64,000 nucleotides of DNA. Origin: Helianthus annuus (lineage: Eukaryota; Streptophyta; Magnoliopsida; Asterales; Asteraceae). The stretch covers positions 144,057,472 to 144,121,471 of the forward strand of contig NC_035433.2 in the NCBI RefSeq assembly GCF_002127325.2, written 5' to 3'. Position numbers and translations under genes: made by a program. The notes under the pieces were generated by a model. It ran no database searches. It was not told the origin of the DNA and worked only from the letters and a program-made list of their open reading frames with translations. Of this stretch, positions 23,161 through 41,596 are shown piece after piece. How positions within the stretch are numbered: position 1 is the stretch's first letter; each line of letters starts with the position of its first letter.

Positions 23161-24062
23161 ATAATCGGGGATGAGAGAGATCATGCGATAGTTATGATTG
23201 ATTCAAAGTGCTACAATTACCACTTTACCCTTTTAATTAAAACATAAGGGAAATAAATGATTGGCTAAGAAGTGTTCTCACAAAAGATGGGTGTTCCCCT
23301 TAGCACATATCAAGCATGCATGACTTAATGATCTATTGGCGTGGTGTTTGCCCACATAAAAATAGTGTATGATCAAATTCTTATAAGTGCAAAGTTATGC
23401 GATATTTAGATGTAGAAAAATGTTGTTTAATTTTTTTTAATAATAAGTAAGCATGGGTCTCATGGTTTGGGTGTTTCGGTTAATTGGGTCATATGATCAA
23501 ATTCTCATTTTTTTTAGTTATGACTAACTATTGGGTCATGAGCCACTAACGGTTTGGGTATTTCGGTTAATTGGTTTTTGAACAATTTTTGGGCTTGGGC
23601 CCAACAGTTGGCAAACTAGTTGTTTTTGGTCCAATAGTGTGGTAAAACTATAAAAAGAAATATTAACAAAAAAGTAATTGTCATGTACTAGTAATCTAAT
23701 GTCCCAATACAACATGTTTTCATCTGCTTAGTTATGAATATGTACAATTAATTATTTACCCAACCCGGGTGATTTTGTTTGGCTTTCCTTAAACCATAGT
23801 TAACGGCATAAAAATCTCTTCAAACCAGACTGTCAACACCCTATAGGTAAGTATATTATCCGAAATAGATGAGCAAATTTGGGACAAACCCAAACAAAAA
23901 ACAGAACTCAGATTTTCAAGTTCCGTTCCAGTCTAGTTCGATTATCCCGGTACAAACTAAACATTCAACACCATAAGTGTTCTTCATTCCAAACTGATAA
24001 ATGTATACAACTATATATACACAATATACCATGTGTGTGTATATATCTCCTAAGGATAAGAA
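23161..24062. other. Intergenic stretch downstream of NPF copy C
   Basis: AT-rich, with a repeated GGTTTGGGTGTTTCGGTTAATTGG-type sentence (23465 and 23552). Nothing coding recognised. Confidence 0.4.
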
Positions 24063-26275
24063 CTAATGACTAATGGGCTCCTTGTTTTCAACGTTTTGGT
24101 ACTTGTACATCCATGAGCATACCAAATAATATCCAAAGTTGATCAACCCAACAATTGCCAATACCCAATAAACATTATCCATCCTCCCATCATTTATACC
24201 ATCAGGCAACCACCCTGTTGTTTTTCTGATCAAATCAACCACCGCGGTTCCCAAAAAACACGCAGTCCCGCTAACCACTGCCACCATCGCTGCCGCTGTG
24301 TTCTTAATCGACTTTGGAAACTCTTGGTAATAAAACATCACTTGACCCGGGAACATAAACGCTATTCCAGCACCCACAACTACTAGTTGAGGGACCATCC
24401 AAAACACTGACATTGGCACGATCGAGTTGCCAGTTAGCTTGTGGGTTCGAGCGGTTGTGAGCCGCTTTGACTCAACCAGTGCTGAGAGTGCCATGCTTGA
24501 AATGGAGAGAATGTGACCGATCCCAATTCGTTTTAGAAGTGTGGGAGAGGTGCGGGTTAATTTATGGAATAGAGGAAGAAGGAAACAGTTCATCAGGGCT
24601 AGAGAGATAGAAGTCGAGATCGTAGCAAAGACTATCATGGTCCCGGCTGAGATTTGGAACCGTGGTCCAAGATGGCGGTCCATGGCTAGAGCTTGGAGGA
24701 CAATTAGGCTCATTTGGGTGGCTATTGGGGTGTGCAAGAGGATACCAGTTGACCAAATTGGGGAGATCCTGATTAGAGTTTTGAGGTCTTCTACTTGTTG
24801 CAATGTGCATAGGTTCCATGGTTTGTTAACGGAGCCGTCTGGGTTCATGTCGCCTTCGGTCACTAGGGCTGCATGGTTAAGGAATCTGTATCATATTTAA
24901 CCGGTTAAATAAAGAAAACTCGTAAAAACTCTATCAAACAATATATTTGTATATATTTGTAGTACACATGTTAGTTGTAACATACTCGTTTTTACAGTGT
25001 AGTTTTTTTCTTAAATATTAACGTATAAAAAAATCGTGGCTATTTAAAAATCTCGGAGATATATGGTTTAAAAGTAAGCAACAATTTAGGAAATAATATT
25101 TTTATCTTTGTATTATGCTCTTTTGCAAAAAAGGTCATTAAGAGAGTGATTAGATCATTGATTTGCATGATTCTCAATTGCACTAGTGGTTCTCAAATGA
25201 TCTTTATCATACACGCAGACAAACTAGAGGGGTGCACATGTGATGTTACGGGTAAGAGAAAACTTCAACTGTGATTTCACATAATGCTGATGACGGCAGC
25301 GGTTTCTGGCATAAATAATGATTCAAAGAACAAAGAGTGTGGTTGATTTGCTATGTTTGTATTTGAAAAACAATCACGTTAAAGATAATAAAATGTAGTA
25401 ACATTACTATATATTAATAAACCAAATATTAAAGATAATACCACACTCACATTAAAGGTAATAAAATGGTTGTTTTTGTGTAATTTTCTTAAAGATCAAA
25501 AGTTATGTCCCTTTAGAAATCATGTCGAAAAGTTTGTTTAATAATCAACTGTATATATTTAGAGTATTGTACCATACGTTTCAAAAAATGTAATTACTTA
25601 GTCTCTCTAAATTATATAAAATTATGTTTTTTCTCCTGTATTATAATACTTATAGCAATGTTATGAAAATGCCTTAACGTACATTACGTACATGATGGCA
25701 AGTCGCACGTTATAACAAGAAATCGCATGTTGATAAATTCAGAAGTTCGCATGGTCAAACAATTATATAAATCCCATATTGATAAATAACCCAAATCGCA
25801 TGTTATTATAAATATTTCGCATGTTATAATGAATAACCCAAATCGCATGATCTTCAGTAATACCAAAATTGCATGTTGATAATGCCTCGCGTACGCAATG
25901 TACATTAAGGCATTTTGTACCTTAACAGGCATGTATGTATGTATGTATGTATGTATGTATGTATGTATGTATGTATGTATGTATGTATGTATGTATGTAT
26001 GTATGTATGTATGTATGTATACGTATATATATATATATGTATATATATATGTATGTATGTATGTATGGTGAGTGAACACTAGTGTATTTGTGAACTGAGT
26101 GAACACATCTTGACCATTGATTTAAATTATCAAATCGCAAAAAAATAATGTGTTTTCATTATCAAATCCTGGCCATTGATTTACATTTGTGCATACACTT
26201 GTGAATTGATAATCAAGGGCTAGGATTAGTTTACAAGTGTTCACAATCAAAGGTGTTGTTCACTAATGAACCTAA

Positions 26276-26319
<44 letters not shown>

Positions 26320-26681
26320 CACATAAAAAAATTTTAAGATTTTTTATGAAAAAAATCACCGCTTTTCGTTATTAAAAAAAATTGAATTTTTTTTTAATTT
26401 TAAAAAAATAGCTACTAAAAGTAGCAATTTAAATAAAAAAATATTAAAAAATGTGTGTTTTTTAGATTTTTTTCAGGTTTAGTTTTTAGCATTTAGCTTG
26501 GGTGGGGGTGGGGGTTTAGGTTTTTTTTTTTGGGGGGGGGGGGGGGGGGGTTAGATTTTTTTAGGTTTTTGGTGGTGTAGTGGGTTTATTATGTTGTGTT
26601 CACATTGTTTCTCACGGTTTCTTGCAAGAAAGGTGGTTCTCGCATGAACCCCACCATGTGTGTGTGTGTATATATATATAT

Positions 26682-26723
<42 letters not shown>

Positions 26724-28114
26724 AGAAGAATTTAATGAAAACCCACTTAAGTTGAAAAAATTCAAGAAACCCTTGTAAAAACCCTATGTAACATTTATAG
26801 TTTTTTTTCTAAAAAAAATAGGGAATGTCATATACATATATTAGAACATTTTTGTAAAAAAAACAAAACAAAAAAAGTATCGAGTAGTTTTTTTTAAATG
26901 TTAAAAACTCCCTGTTACATAATATACATGTCCAAAAAATTTGTAACATAGAACATTTAAGAAAAAGGAATATTGGATTTAAATAACTCCAACTTTCACC
27001 AATTGGCCGATAACACTCCCAACTTTCGATTTTGTACACAGGCACTCCCAACTTTCAACTTATTGGCCAATAACACTCCCAACTTTCGATTTTGTACACA
27101 GGCACTCCCAACTTTCAACTTATTGGCCAATAACACTTCCTAACTAACTGAACCCTAACTCAGTTAGGTTTTGCTGATGTAGCATCTGATGTGTCCCTTT
27201 TTGCTGATGTAGCATATGACGTGGCAGCTGATGTGGCGTTTTTGATGTTGTGGCAGCTGACATGGTTTTATGATGATGTGGCAGCTGACGTGGCATTTGA
27301 TGATGTGGAAGCTGATGTGGCATTTTTTGATGATATGGTAGCTAACATCAGCTAACTGTGTTAGGGTTCAATTAATTAAGGAGTGTTATCGGCCAATAAG
27401 TTGAAAGTTTGGGAGTGCTGATGTACAAATCGAAAGTTTGGGGTGTTATCGGCTAATTGGTGAAAGTTGAGGTTATTTAAATCTAATATCCTAATAAAAA
27501 ACTAGTCGGAACTTTTTACATTTTTTATAAGAATATTCAATTATATGTATATTACATTCCGTGTTTTTTTAGAAATTAAAAAATAAAAATCTTACATAGA
27601 GTTTTTTTTTTTAGTTTTTTCAACTCAAGTAAGTTTTCTTCCTATACTTCACCTATATATAAACCATATATTTTTACCTACAAATAGCCTACATACATGT
27701 AGGTAATTTAACATACATATATCCTACATATGTGTAGGTTATATGAAAACTAAAAATTTTCATATTTTGTTTCAAATTCTAGTGTGAGAAATAATAAATC
27801 TTACATTTATAACCTTTTCATTATTTTATAGGTTTTTAAGATTTAAAAAATGGGTAATTCCTAGTGTTATGCGTGTTCTCGTAATATTTAGTGTTCTGCA
27901 TAGCACTTTATATATAGGGTTAGGTTTGTGAACAACCCTCTTAATAGTGAACTATGTGAACTAATCTTAGCACTTAATTATCAATACACAAGTATAAATT
28001 AATGGCCAAAATTTAATGATGAAAACACTAGTATATTTTACGATTTGATGATCTAAATCAATAGTCAAGATTTGTTCACTCAGTTCACAAATACACTAAT
28101 GTTCACTTTAGAAC

Positions 28115-28204
<90 letters not shown>

Positions 28205-29740
28205 GTGTGTGTGGTTTGGATAAATGAAAAATCCTACGAGTAGTGAGAACTTGGAGAACACGACCTTTTACAAAAGATTTTATCAAATAACTTTTTTACC
28301 AAAAATCCTAAAAAAATCAATTTATCCAAAAAAATAATTTTTGTTGATTTACACCACCCAAAAAAACCCTAACAGTTGGCGTAAATGTTTATTTATCTTT
28401 ACAGCACATATTATTCCATCATTCAAATCGTTTGAACATATATTATATCTTATTATACTATAACATAGTACTTTTGTTTTTTTAACTTTATATATATGAT
28501 CTTGTCATCTCAAAAACATTATTTATTGATACGTGATTAACTATTAGGGGAATCATGCATGCTAATTTGTCCCCATCAATGTATTTTGTCCATTTCCACC
28601 ATAAATTACTTTTAAAGAGACAAAACTTGACGTTTAAATATTTTTAATCACAAATAAACACACCAACTTACTTTCTATTAATCTTATATTTAAAAAAGAA
28701 AATACTAATTCTATAATACTTTGCTTCATAGTCATAAAAAACTATTTTATCTTTCAAAACTTTTATAGTTATTAACTATGGATGACATATACCTGTGGAT
28801 ACTTACTTGAAGCTATTTGTTGTATTTATCAACTTTGTTCCTCCAGGTGTTTGTTCTTGGCAGTAATCTTCTATCATTGGTGACAATAAAAGTTTCCTTT
28901 TTTGGAAAGCGGCCACTAAAACACAACCCAATCCGGTAAATGGGCTGCCTTGTGGCTTGAGTAGCAAATAGTATCGACTACCCATCACAAAAGCGACTAA
29001 CCCAACTAAATTAGCCGCACCACTTAAACCATACCCTAAACCCCAACTCACGTTGTCTTGGATATAAACTATCCCCACAATACTAACAAGTGACGCAACT
29101 TTTAGAGCAAAGTAATGCCAGTTAAAGTAAACTTGTTGGTGCTTCTGGTTTCCGAATTGATCTGCACCCATTGAGCCTAACGTGAACCTTGTACCCGCCA
29201 CGCCCATGGTTGAAAGAGCCAGGCTCGTGTACAAGATTCCAATTTGGGCTTTTGACGGGCCTATACAAGGACTCTGGCCGTTTTCACATGGTTTGGGCTT
29301 TAATGGATCTAGTGTTGATGTTAAGGTTAATACTAGTATCCCCACCATGGACACAAGTGATGAAACCCAAATGACTATGAACGAGCCAAGATACGAGTCG
29401 GCTAATATGGCACCAATAATCGGGGACAAGGCCATACAGCCACCTAGAATGTTTGCGATCTGAGCAGCATCAATGATTTTGATGTTAAACTCGTTTATTA
29501 AATACACAATAATATTACTACTCCATCCTCCGGCTGCTAGTGTCAACCCCGCCATGGTCACTACAAATTCAACAAATTCGATTTCCATCTGGTTCAATTC
29601 TTGGTGTTCAAAAAGAAAACAAAAAAATATGAAAAAAAAAATACTTGGATTTACTATGAAGAAATGATACCTATGAGGAAAGGAAAGGTGACCCAACCAC
29701 CTTTTTGGGGTGCACCAGATGATTGTGGTTCTGCATCCAT
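24063..29740 (-). CDS. NRT1/PTR family (NPF2-like) transporter, copy C
   Basis: Three exons: 29671-29740, 28807-29560 and 24063-24885, in frame, 548 codons plus stop. Family and architecture as copy A ([61 protein letters not shown]). The ExxER motif is absent here too. Unlike A and B, it has lost conserved charged residues: LIDRFL in A is LMNCFL here (Asp-Arg to Asn-Cys), and GVGEAF is GAGIAF (Glu to Ile, all three codon bases changed). These lie in helices whose charged residues couple proton movement in the family, so transport may be altered or lost despite the open frame. Intron 2 is 3921 bp (24886-28806) against 215 and 1080 bp in A and B, swollen by MITEs and microsatellites. Whether such an intron is spliced is not visible here. 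Confidence 0.88.
25931..26078 (+). repeat. (GTAT)n / (TA)n microsatellite in NPF C intron 2
   Basis: About 90 bp of GTAT repeats followed by TATATG variants. The Tyr/Ile/His-rich frames here are artefacts. Confidence 0.9.
26080..26310. mobile_element. Short inverted-repeat element, first copy
   Basis: Contains GTGAACACTAGTGTATTTGTGAA at the left and GTTCACTAATGAACCTAACC at the right, next to a (TA)n tract. An inverted copy lies at 27900-28115. Confidence 0.5.
26517..26552 (+). repeat. Homopolymer G run
   Basis: About 20 consecutive G after a T-run, preceded by GGTGGGGGTGGGGG. On the transcribed strand of copy C it is a C run. A (GA)n tract follows at 26683-26720. Confidence 0.85.
26971..27489. 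mobile_element. Long foldback element
   Basis: Arms TTTAAATAACTCCAACTTTC and its inverse GAAAGTTGAGGTTATTTAAA bracket about 520 bp. A CACTCCCAACTTTC sentence repeats in the left arm. The middle has variants of GATGTGGCAGCTGA. Non-coding. Confidence 0.65.
27900..28205. mobile_element. Inverted copy of the 26080 element plus (TA)n tract
   Basis: CTCAGTTCACAAATACACTAATGTTCAC is the reverse complement of the left end at 26083. A (TA)n run of about 85 bp (28116-28201) follows. Confidence 0.5.
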
Positions 29741-30321
29741 GGCTACAATATGTTGAGTCTAGCTTCTATTGGTTTAAGAAATCAGACACTGTGTGTGTGT
29801 GTGACAAATGATTGTGTATGTTGTGCAAATATATGAAATGTGAGAATGGTCAAATGCAAGGCCATATGAATGATTGAGGGGGTGTTTAATTGTTATCTAC
29901 ACAACTTGATTATTGTTAGTTATGTTTATAATAATAGATATGGTTTGGTTCTGTCATGATATTAATATTTTAAATCTTTAGGATTGAAGTAATTGAAGTA
30001 ATATATATAGAAAATGACTACACTAGATCTTAGCCTTCTTTATAATTTTTTAAAGGGTAGTTTGAGGCCTGATTTAGACCTAACTAATATCAAAATTATT
30101 AAATTATATATATAAACTATAAAATAATATAACATTATACAATGCGGCGATTTATCATTAATGATCGTTTAGTATACAAAAGACATTGTTACGTTATTTT
30201 ACACTAAAACATGGGTGATAATGCATGGGGTTTTGGTCATTTGTAGATGTATGGAACATGATAATATTATGTTATTTAGTGTCTTTAACGTCAAAGCCTC
30301 TCATAGTGGTGATAATAAGAA
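29741..30321. other. Upstream region of NPF copy C
   Basis: The first about 100 bp are the shared NPF promoter region; the remainder is AT-rich and shows nothing recognisable. Confidence 0.45.
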
Positions 30322-30326
30322 GAAAG

Positions 30327-36598
<6,272 letters not shown>

Positions 36599-37103
36599 GA
36601 AAGTCGAAAACATTAGGTCACATGTCAAAACATATTTCGACTTGAATGAGTTGTTTTTAGTATCGGTCTGGTTGAGTTGTAAACAAAAAATTTTATAAAG
36701 TTTCCGAAATCAACTATTGAACTATTTATTTTTTTTATATACAAAACCATAAAAAATTCTTTTTAAGTTGGTAGCTCTGAAAGATTGTGATTACAATAGG
36801 TTTTTTCTTGAAACGTTTCTAGAAATGGTGTTAATGGTGTTGCGGTCATAAGGGTGGAGAAGACACCCCATTTAAGTACCCTCGTTGCCTCCAATCTTGC
36901 ACTGTCGTATCATGTTCACGTTAAACGACCTTGGAACTTTTTTTATTTATTTTTAAATAAAAAAACAAATTCAACAAATTAAAATAACTAAATTATAATT
37001 TCATTACAAAATAAAAATAATACATAAGTTAGAAAAAACAAATAACATAACTTAAAATTAATAAAAATACATTATTATATATATTAAATGGGTTAAGTTA
37101 TTC

Positions 37104-37744
37104 TACAAAGGCTTCTAATTGTAAGAATTGTAAAAAAGATTTATAAAGTGACAAGTGTCCAATAACCTAAAACTAAACTCACTACATCACCACCAAAAAC
37201 CTAAACACCCACCCCCACCACCACCCAAAAACCTTACCCCCCCCCCCCCACCAAAAAACCTAAACCCCCCCACCCCCCACCGCCCCCCCCCTCGGGCCTA
37301 AAAAAAAAAAAAAAAACTATACCTCACCAAAAAACCCCCAAAAAACCTAAACCCCCCCCCACCCCCACCCCCCAAAAACCTAAAAAAAACCTAACCCCCC
37401 CCCCCCCACCTCACCCCACCCCACCCCTCAAAAACCTAAAAAAACCTAACCCCCCCCCTCCCCACCCCCCAAAAACCTAAAAAAAATCTAAAAAAAACTA
37501 AACACCCACCCCCACCCAAAAACCTAAACCCCCACCCCCTCGGCAAAAAAAAAATAATTTTTTTTTAGGGTGGGTGATGTGTGGGGGGGGGGGAGTGGGG
37601 TTTAGGTTTTTGGTAGTGGTGGATGTTTAAGGGGTTTTTTTTTGTAGTGGGGTTTTTTTTTTGTATAGTGGGTTTTTTTAGGTTATTGGACACTTGTCAC
37701 TCTATAAATCTTTCTTACACTTCTTACAATTAGGATCCTTTGTA
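37104..37744. mobile_element. Foldback MITE with C/G-homopolymer interior
   Basis: Arms of about 65 bp (TACAAAGGCTTCTAATTGTA ... and its inverse) include AGTGACAAGTGTCCAATAACC. The interior (37190-37680) is almost wholly runs of C with CACCCCCA, then runs of G, interrupted by AAAAACCTAAA. Confidence 0.7.
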
Positions 37745-38277
37745 TTTGATCCTAATCCTATATTAAATAAGGTCATGAAAACTACATGACACTTTTTGAA
37801 TTTATGATTTTACCACTAATATTTTTGTTAGTTTTAGTATTAAACCTTAATGCTCTTACAAGTTTGTAAGTTTGGTTATTTTTTCTAATAAGTTATGCTA
37901 AAGCAACTATTTTTTGAATGACTATTGAAAATAATCAAGTAATGAAAGAATATGTCAAATTTATTCTTTTGTTTTAAAAGTATTGTGTGAATTTAAGAAT
38001 TCAAGAACGTATTGAATAAAGTTTAAAATCCAAGCCAAATAACTACAGTATAATACTTTTGAGTAATGTTTGTTTAAATTTCATAAAAGTCGATACCAAT
38101 AGTGTAATTACTATTATTATTATTACTATTACTGTTACTACTATATATACAAAAACCAAGTCACGTAAACAGTGACTTGGTCTAACTAATATATTTTATT
38201 TTATTTACCAGTTTCGTCTCTTATACTTAATATGATATACATTTTTAATTTATGTAGTTTTTTTTGTCATTTGATTC

Positions 38278-38710
38278 TTACCAAATGATACCGACTACCC
38301 CTTGCAAAGCGTAGGTAGCCTCATGAATTAAATTTAAACTAAAGAAATTATTTCCATTGCGGATGAGTTCGCACAATCTTCCAAGCCTCAAGGTGAGAAT
38401 CAAATTCTTGGGCTCGTATGTGCATTTATATTCACTTATGGCAACCTGAATGGCGTATTTCTCGTTTAAGATTTGTTGGTTGCTCATCGCCTCTTTAAGC
38501 AATTTGTCGAACTTGGCACCATTGATTTGGATAATACATTCAATGCCACCTATTCACGAGCTCGTACACTTTGTGGGTTTGTTACCCATTTTTCGTGAAA
38601 TACGTCGAGGATTTGTAGTCATATCTCACAAGACCCTCGAACCTTGTTCGTGCCTATAGTAACCTAAACACTCGCCAACATCATTTCTTTGTTTTCGGTC
38701 CACTCAACCA
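38278..38710 (-). pseudogene. Harbinger ORF1-like remnant
   Basis: Minus-strand pieces in different frames recreate the family order: VEWTENKEMMLASVW, then INGAKFDKLLKEAMSN, then EFDSHLEAWKIVRTHPQW, the NAM-associated signature. Several frameshifts and stops. Confidence 0.6.
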
Positions 38711-39129
38711 TTTGATTGATAGAAGAAAGTGTAATGTTTGTGTAGAGATTTATATATATTGTATTTGTAAGGTTTTAATTGTAAAATAGTTTTATTTTTT
38801 AAATCATAACGGTCACATTTGACCTCCATGATGTAGCTTCAACTACCCTCTAAACAAACTTACCAAGACTACCCCCAAGGGTGGCGGTGATGTACCCAAC
38901 GAAGATACTTACCCTCCAGCTTGTACATGCAAGCGCCTCCTCCACCTTAACAAGGGTGACGTTTCCCTATAATTTGTATATCTTTTTATTTGTTTTTTTT
39001 TTTTTTCGAAATTGATTTTATATTTAGTTTAATTTTTGTTTATTCTAACAAATGTAACATTTGTGTCCCTCCAACTAGATGTAATGTTTGAAAAAATTTA
39101 AAAAACTTACAGAGTTTAGTATTGTATGT

Positions 39130-39420
39130 CGGATTTGAGGAAGATATAGATTGAAAGAGTCATAGGCGGATCTTAGCCTGAGCCAGGGGGTCCATGTCTC
39201 CTTCTGTTTTCTCGCTTCGTAGTGTAAATTTTACCGAAAATTTATATGTATCAAGTCCAGCTCCCATTGATGTAATGTTTGATAAAAAATTAAATAAAAT
39301 ACAAAGTTTTGTATTCTATGTTGGATTTTGAGGAAGATATAGATTGAAAGAGTCATAGGCGGATCTTACCAAAAATTTTATATGTATCGAGTCCAGCTCC
39401 CATTGATTTTATTAAAAACT
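39130..39420 (+). repeat. Imperfect direct duplication
   Basis: GAGGAAGATATAGATTGAAAGAGTCATAGGCGG and, further on, AGTCCAGCTCCCATTGAT each occur twice about 140-190 bp apart. 39585-39690 is a GGTGGT-rich tract directly before the next element. Confidence 0.7.
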
Positions 39421-39695
39421 AATGTCAAAATCCGCCAATAGAAAAGAGGGGTAGTTTATTTTTTTAAGAGGTAAAATGTCTGCAGGCATCTGTAGAAGAA
39501 GAGGTGAACCAAACCTCTGTAGTCTGCAAGAAAAAAGTTGTTTATTTTTTAACGTATGTAGACCTCTAAAATAAACTGGTGGTAGTGTACGAACGGTGGT
39601 GGTGTGTGGTAGTGCTGGATGGTGGTGGTGGGTGGTGGACGTGGATGGTGGGTGGTGGTGGTAGACGGTGGTGGGTGGTGGACGGTGGTGACGAA

Positions 39696-40426
39696 TAGGG
39701 GTGTTCAGGATTCGTTTCGAATTCGAAAAATTCGAAATTCGTTTAAATTCGATTCGATTATCAAGAATTCGTTTCGATTTTAAGAATTCGAATTCGATTC
39801 AATTCGAGTCAAGTAAATCGAATACGAATTTATAATTTCAAATTCGATTCGATTCGAAATTCGAATAAAAATTGTACATTTTTATTTATTATTTTTATAT
39901 ATAATACATATATAACTTTTATTAAGCTATACTATAAATTATTTTCAAAATTATTTCCAAGTATTAAAATTACCCATTACCAAACCCATTACATGACCCA
40001 TAAGTAAAACCTAAGTATCTATCAATAGATTTCTAACCATAAAAATATTAACTTGTAATGTGGAGTGATTATTCCCGACTTCTCGTTTTGAATTTTAGAC
40101 TTGTGGTACTTTATTTGAAACTTTTTAATGTGATATCGTGCTTTATGGCTGCTTTAAAATTTATGTTTCATTTTGATAGTTTTTTACATGTTTTAAAGAA
40201 TCTGCATTAAATCGAATTTATTCGAATTCGATTCGAATTTGAAACTTTAATCGAATACGAATCGAATACGAATTGGGTTTTTTTGTTCGAATACGAATTC
40301 GAATCGAATTCGATAGGTTTTAATCGAATTCGAATCGAATACGAATTCAAGGAAAAATAAAAATTATTCGAACAATTCGATTCGAATAATTCAAAAATGC
40401 GTTATTCGATTCAATGAACACCCCTA
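39696..40426. mobile_element. GAATTCG-word hAT-like element, 731 bp
   Basis: Termini TAGGGGTGTTCA and TGAACACCCCTA are flanked by an exact 8-bp duplication GTGACGAA (39688-39695; 40427-40434). The outer 150-230 bp at each side reiterate ATTCGAATTCGA in shifting spacing. The middle (39900-40190) is AT-rich. No transposase. Confidence 0.88.
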
Positions 40427-40434
40427 GTGACGAA

Positions 40435-41123
40435 CGTTGATGGTGTTTAACCCTTTGCAGACCTTATAACATCTATGAATTTTATTACGCTGCTAAATGA
40501 CTAAAGGGCTACAAAGAGTGTTAGTTAGAAATGTAAAATAACTGAACCAGCCCAACTGATTGAAGTCTAGCCCATATATTGTATTTGTGTATTATGAGCC
40601 TAAGCCCTAAAGCCCTAAACATGGAGACGTTTCTTGTGTCCATTTTTAATTATTTGAGAGGCCGTCACTTGTCAAAAAGGAGAATTTGTGTTCTAACTTA
40701 GAATCTTGCGATCTCGTTTATAAAAGACGAGATCGCAAAAGAACTAAGCCTATATTTATATTTTTGGTCTGGGTATATCATTAAGCTTTTAAAATCAAGG
40801 AAAATTAGTCATTCTTCTTGATAAAATTATATCTTTAAATCTTAATATGAAATTATAAAATTTGGACGGTGAATCATGATTATTTTTTGTTGGTTGTCTG
40901 CTTTTTTTCTTTTTGGGTGTTTTTGCCTTTTTGGGGCCTATTAACTTTGACCTCTGAAATCCAGAGACGAATACTTTTGTACGCCACATGTGAATTGAAC
41001 TCACATATTCAGTGCACTGAGGGTTACTGGAAATGAGAATGGGGATATTTAGTTATATATTTATTTTTTAGGGATTAGATATTAAATTGAGATAGCTTAA
41101 CTTCTTAAAAATGAAAAGTTGTT
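40435..41123. other. Unassigned stretch
   Basis: No gene recognised. GCGATCTCGTTTATAAAAGACGAGATCGC (40709-40737) is a perfect inverted repeat. Confidence 0.4.
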
Positions 41124-41583
41124 TCATTTATTTATATATAAGAGAAAGTCTCGATGAATAGAAATCTAAAGTTTTAATATTATATTTATTTTGACTTTTA
41201 CTGAGAAGCGATAGCGTGCCGCTATCATTGTAAATCGAACGAAAAGCGACGGTGAATAGTAATTTATTTATTTTATCACAAACTATACGAGTGCCTATAA
41301 CAATATTAAAAGTTCGCATTTTTAATCGTAAACTATACAAGTATCGATACGTGACGAACTGAACCGATTTCAACCGAACACCGGTACCAATATTGGTAGT
41401 ATCAAAACCGATATTTTTTATGGTTTTCCATTGATATAAAACTCGGGTCAATATCCTTTTCGGCATATCACGACTTTATTTTTTTAGTTTCCTCTTTCAG
41501 CTGTTATAACAATTGTCACTATCGGAACAAACTCAACCGATACCAACTGAGTTCCCGCCGCGTAGCGCGAGGAAAACCACTAG
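41124..41583 (+). mobile_element. Short Helitron-like element
   Basis: The 3' end has a GC hairpin (CGCCGCG TAG CGCG) and CTAG before T. The 5' end is tentatively a TC at 41124 before ATTTATTTATATATAAGAG. The interior repeats ACCGATACCAA-like words shared with 61686-62231. Confidence 0.55.
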
Positions 41584-41596
41584 TTTAAATAGAAAC

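Larger units (their letters stand above)
36852..38947 (-). mobile_element. Decayed Harbinger-type element
   Basis: Termini GGGTGGAGAAGACACC and GCGCCTCCTCCACCT are roughly inverse and flanked by TAA (36849-36851; 38948-38950). It contains an ORF1-like remnant on the minus strand and a nested MITE. Confidence 0.5.

Noticed and set aside
24063..24885. Copy C exon 3 as an orphan fragment independent of the exons at 28807-29740
   Set aside because: Splice phases match copies A and B exactly and orientation and order are conserved; a long intron is the simpler reading.
25684..26140. Open frames rich in His-Thr-Tyr-Ile
   Set aside because: They are translations of a (GTAT)n/(TA)n microsatellite.
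28080..28286. Open frame of Ile-Tyr repeats
   Set aside because: Produced by a (TA)n tract; no coding meaning.
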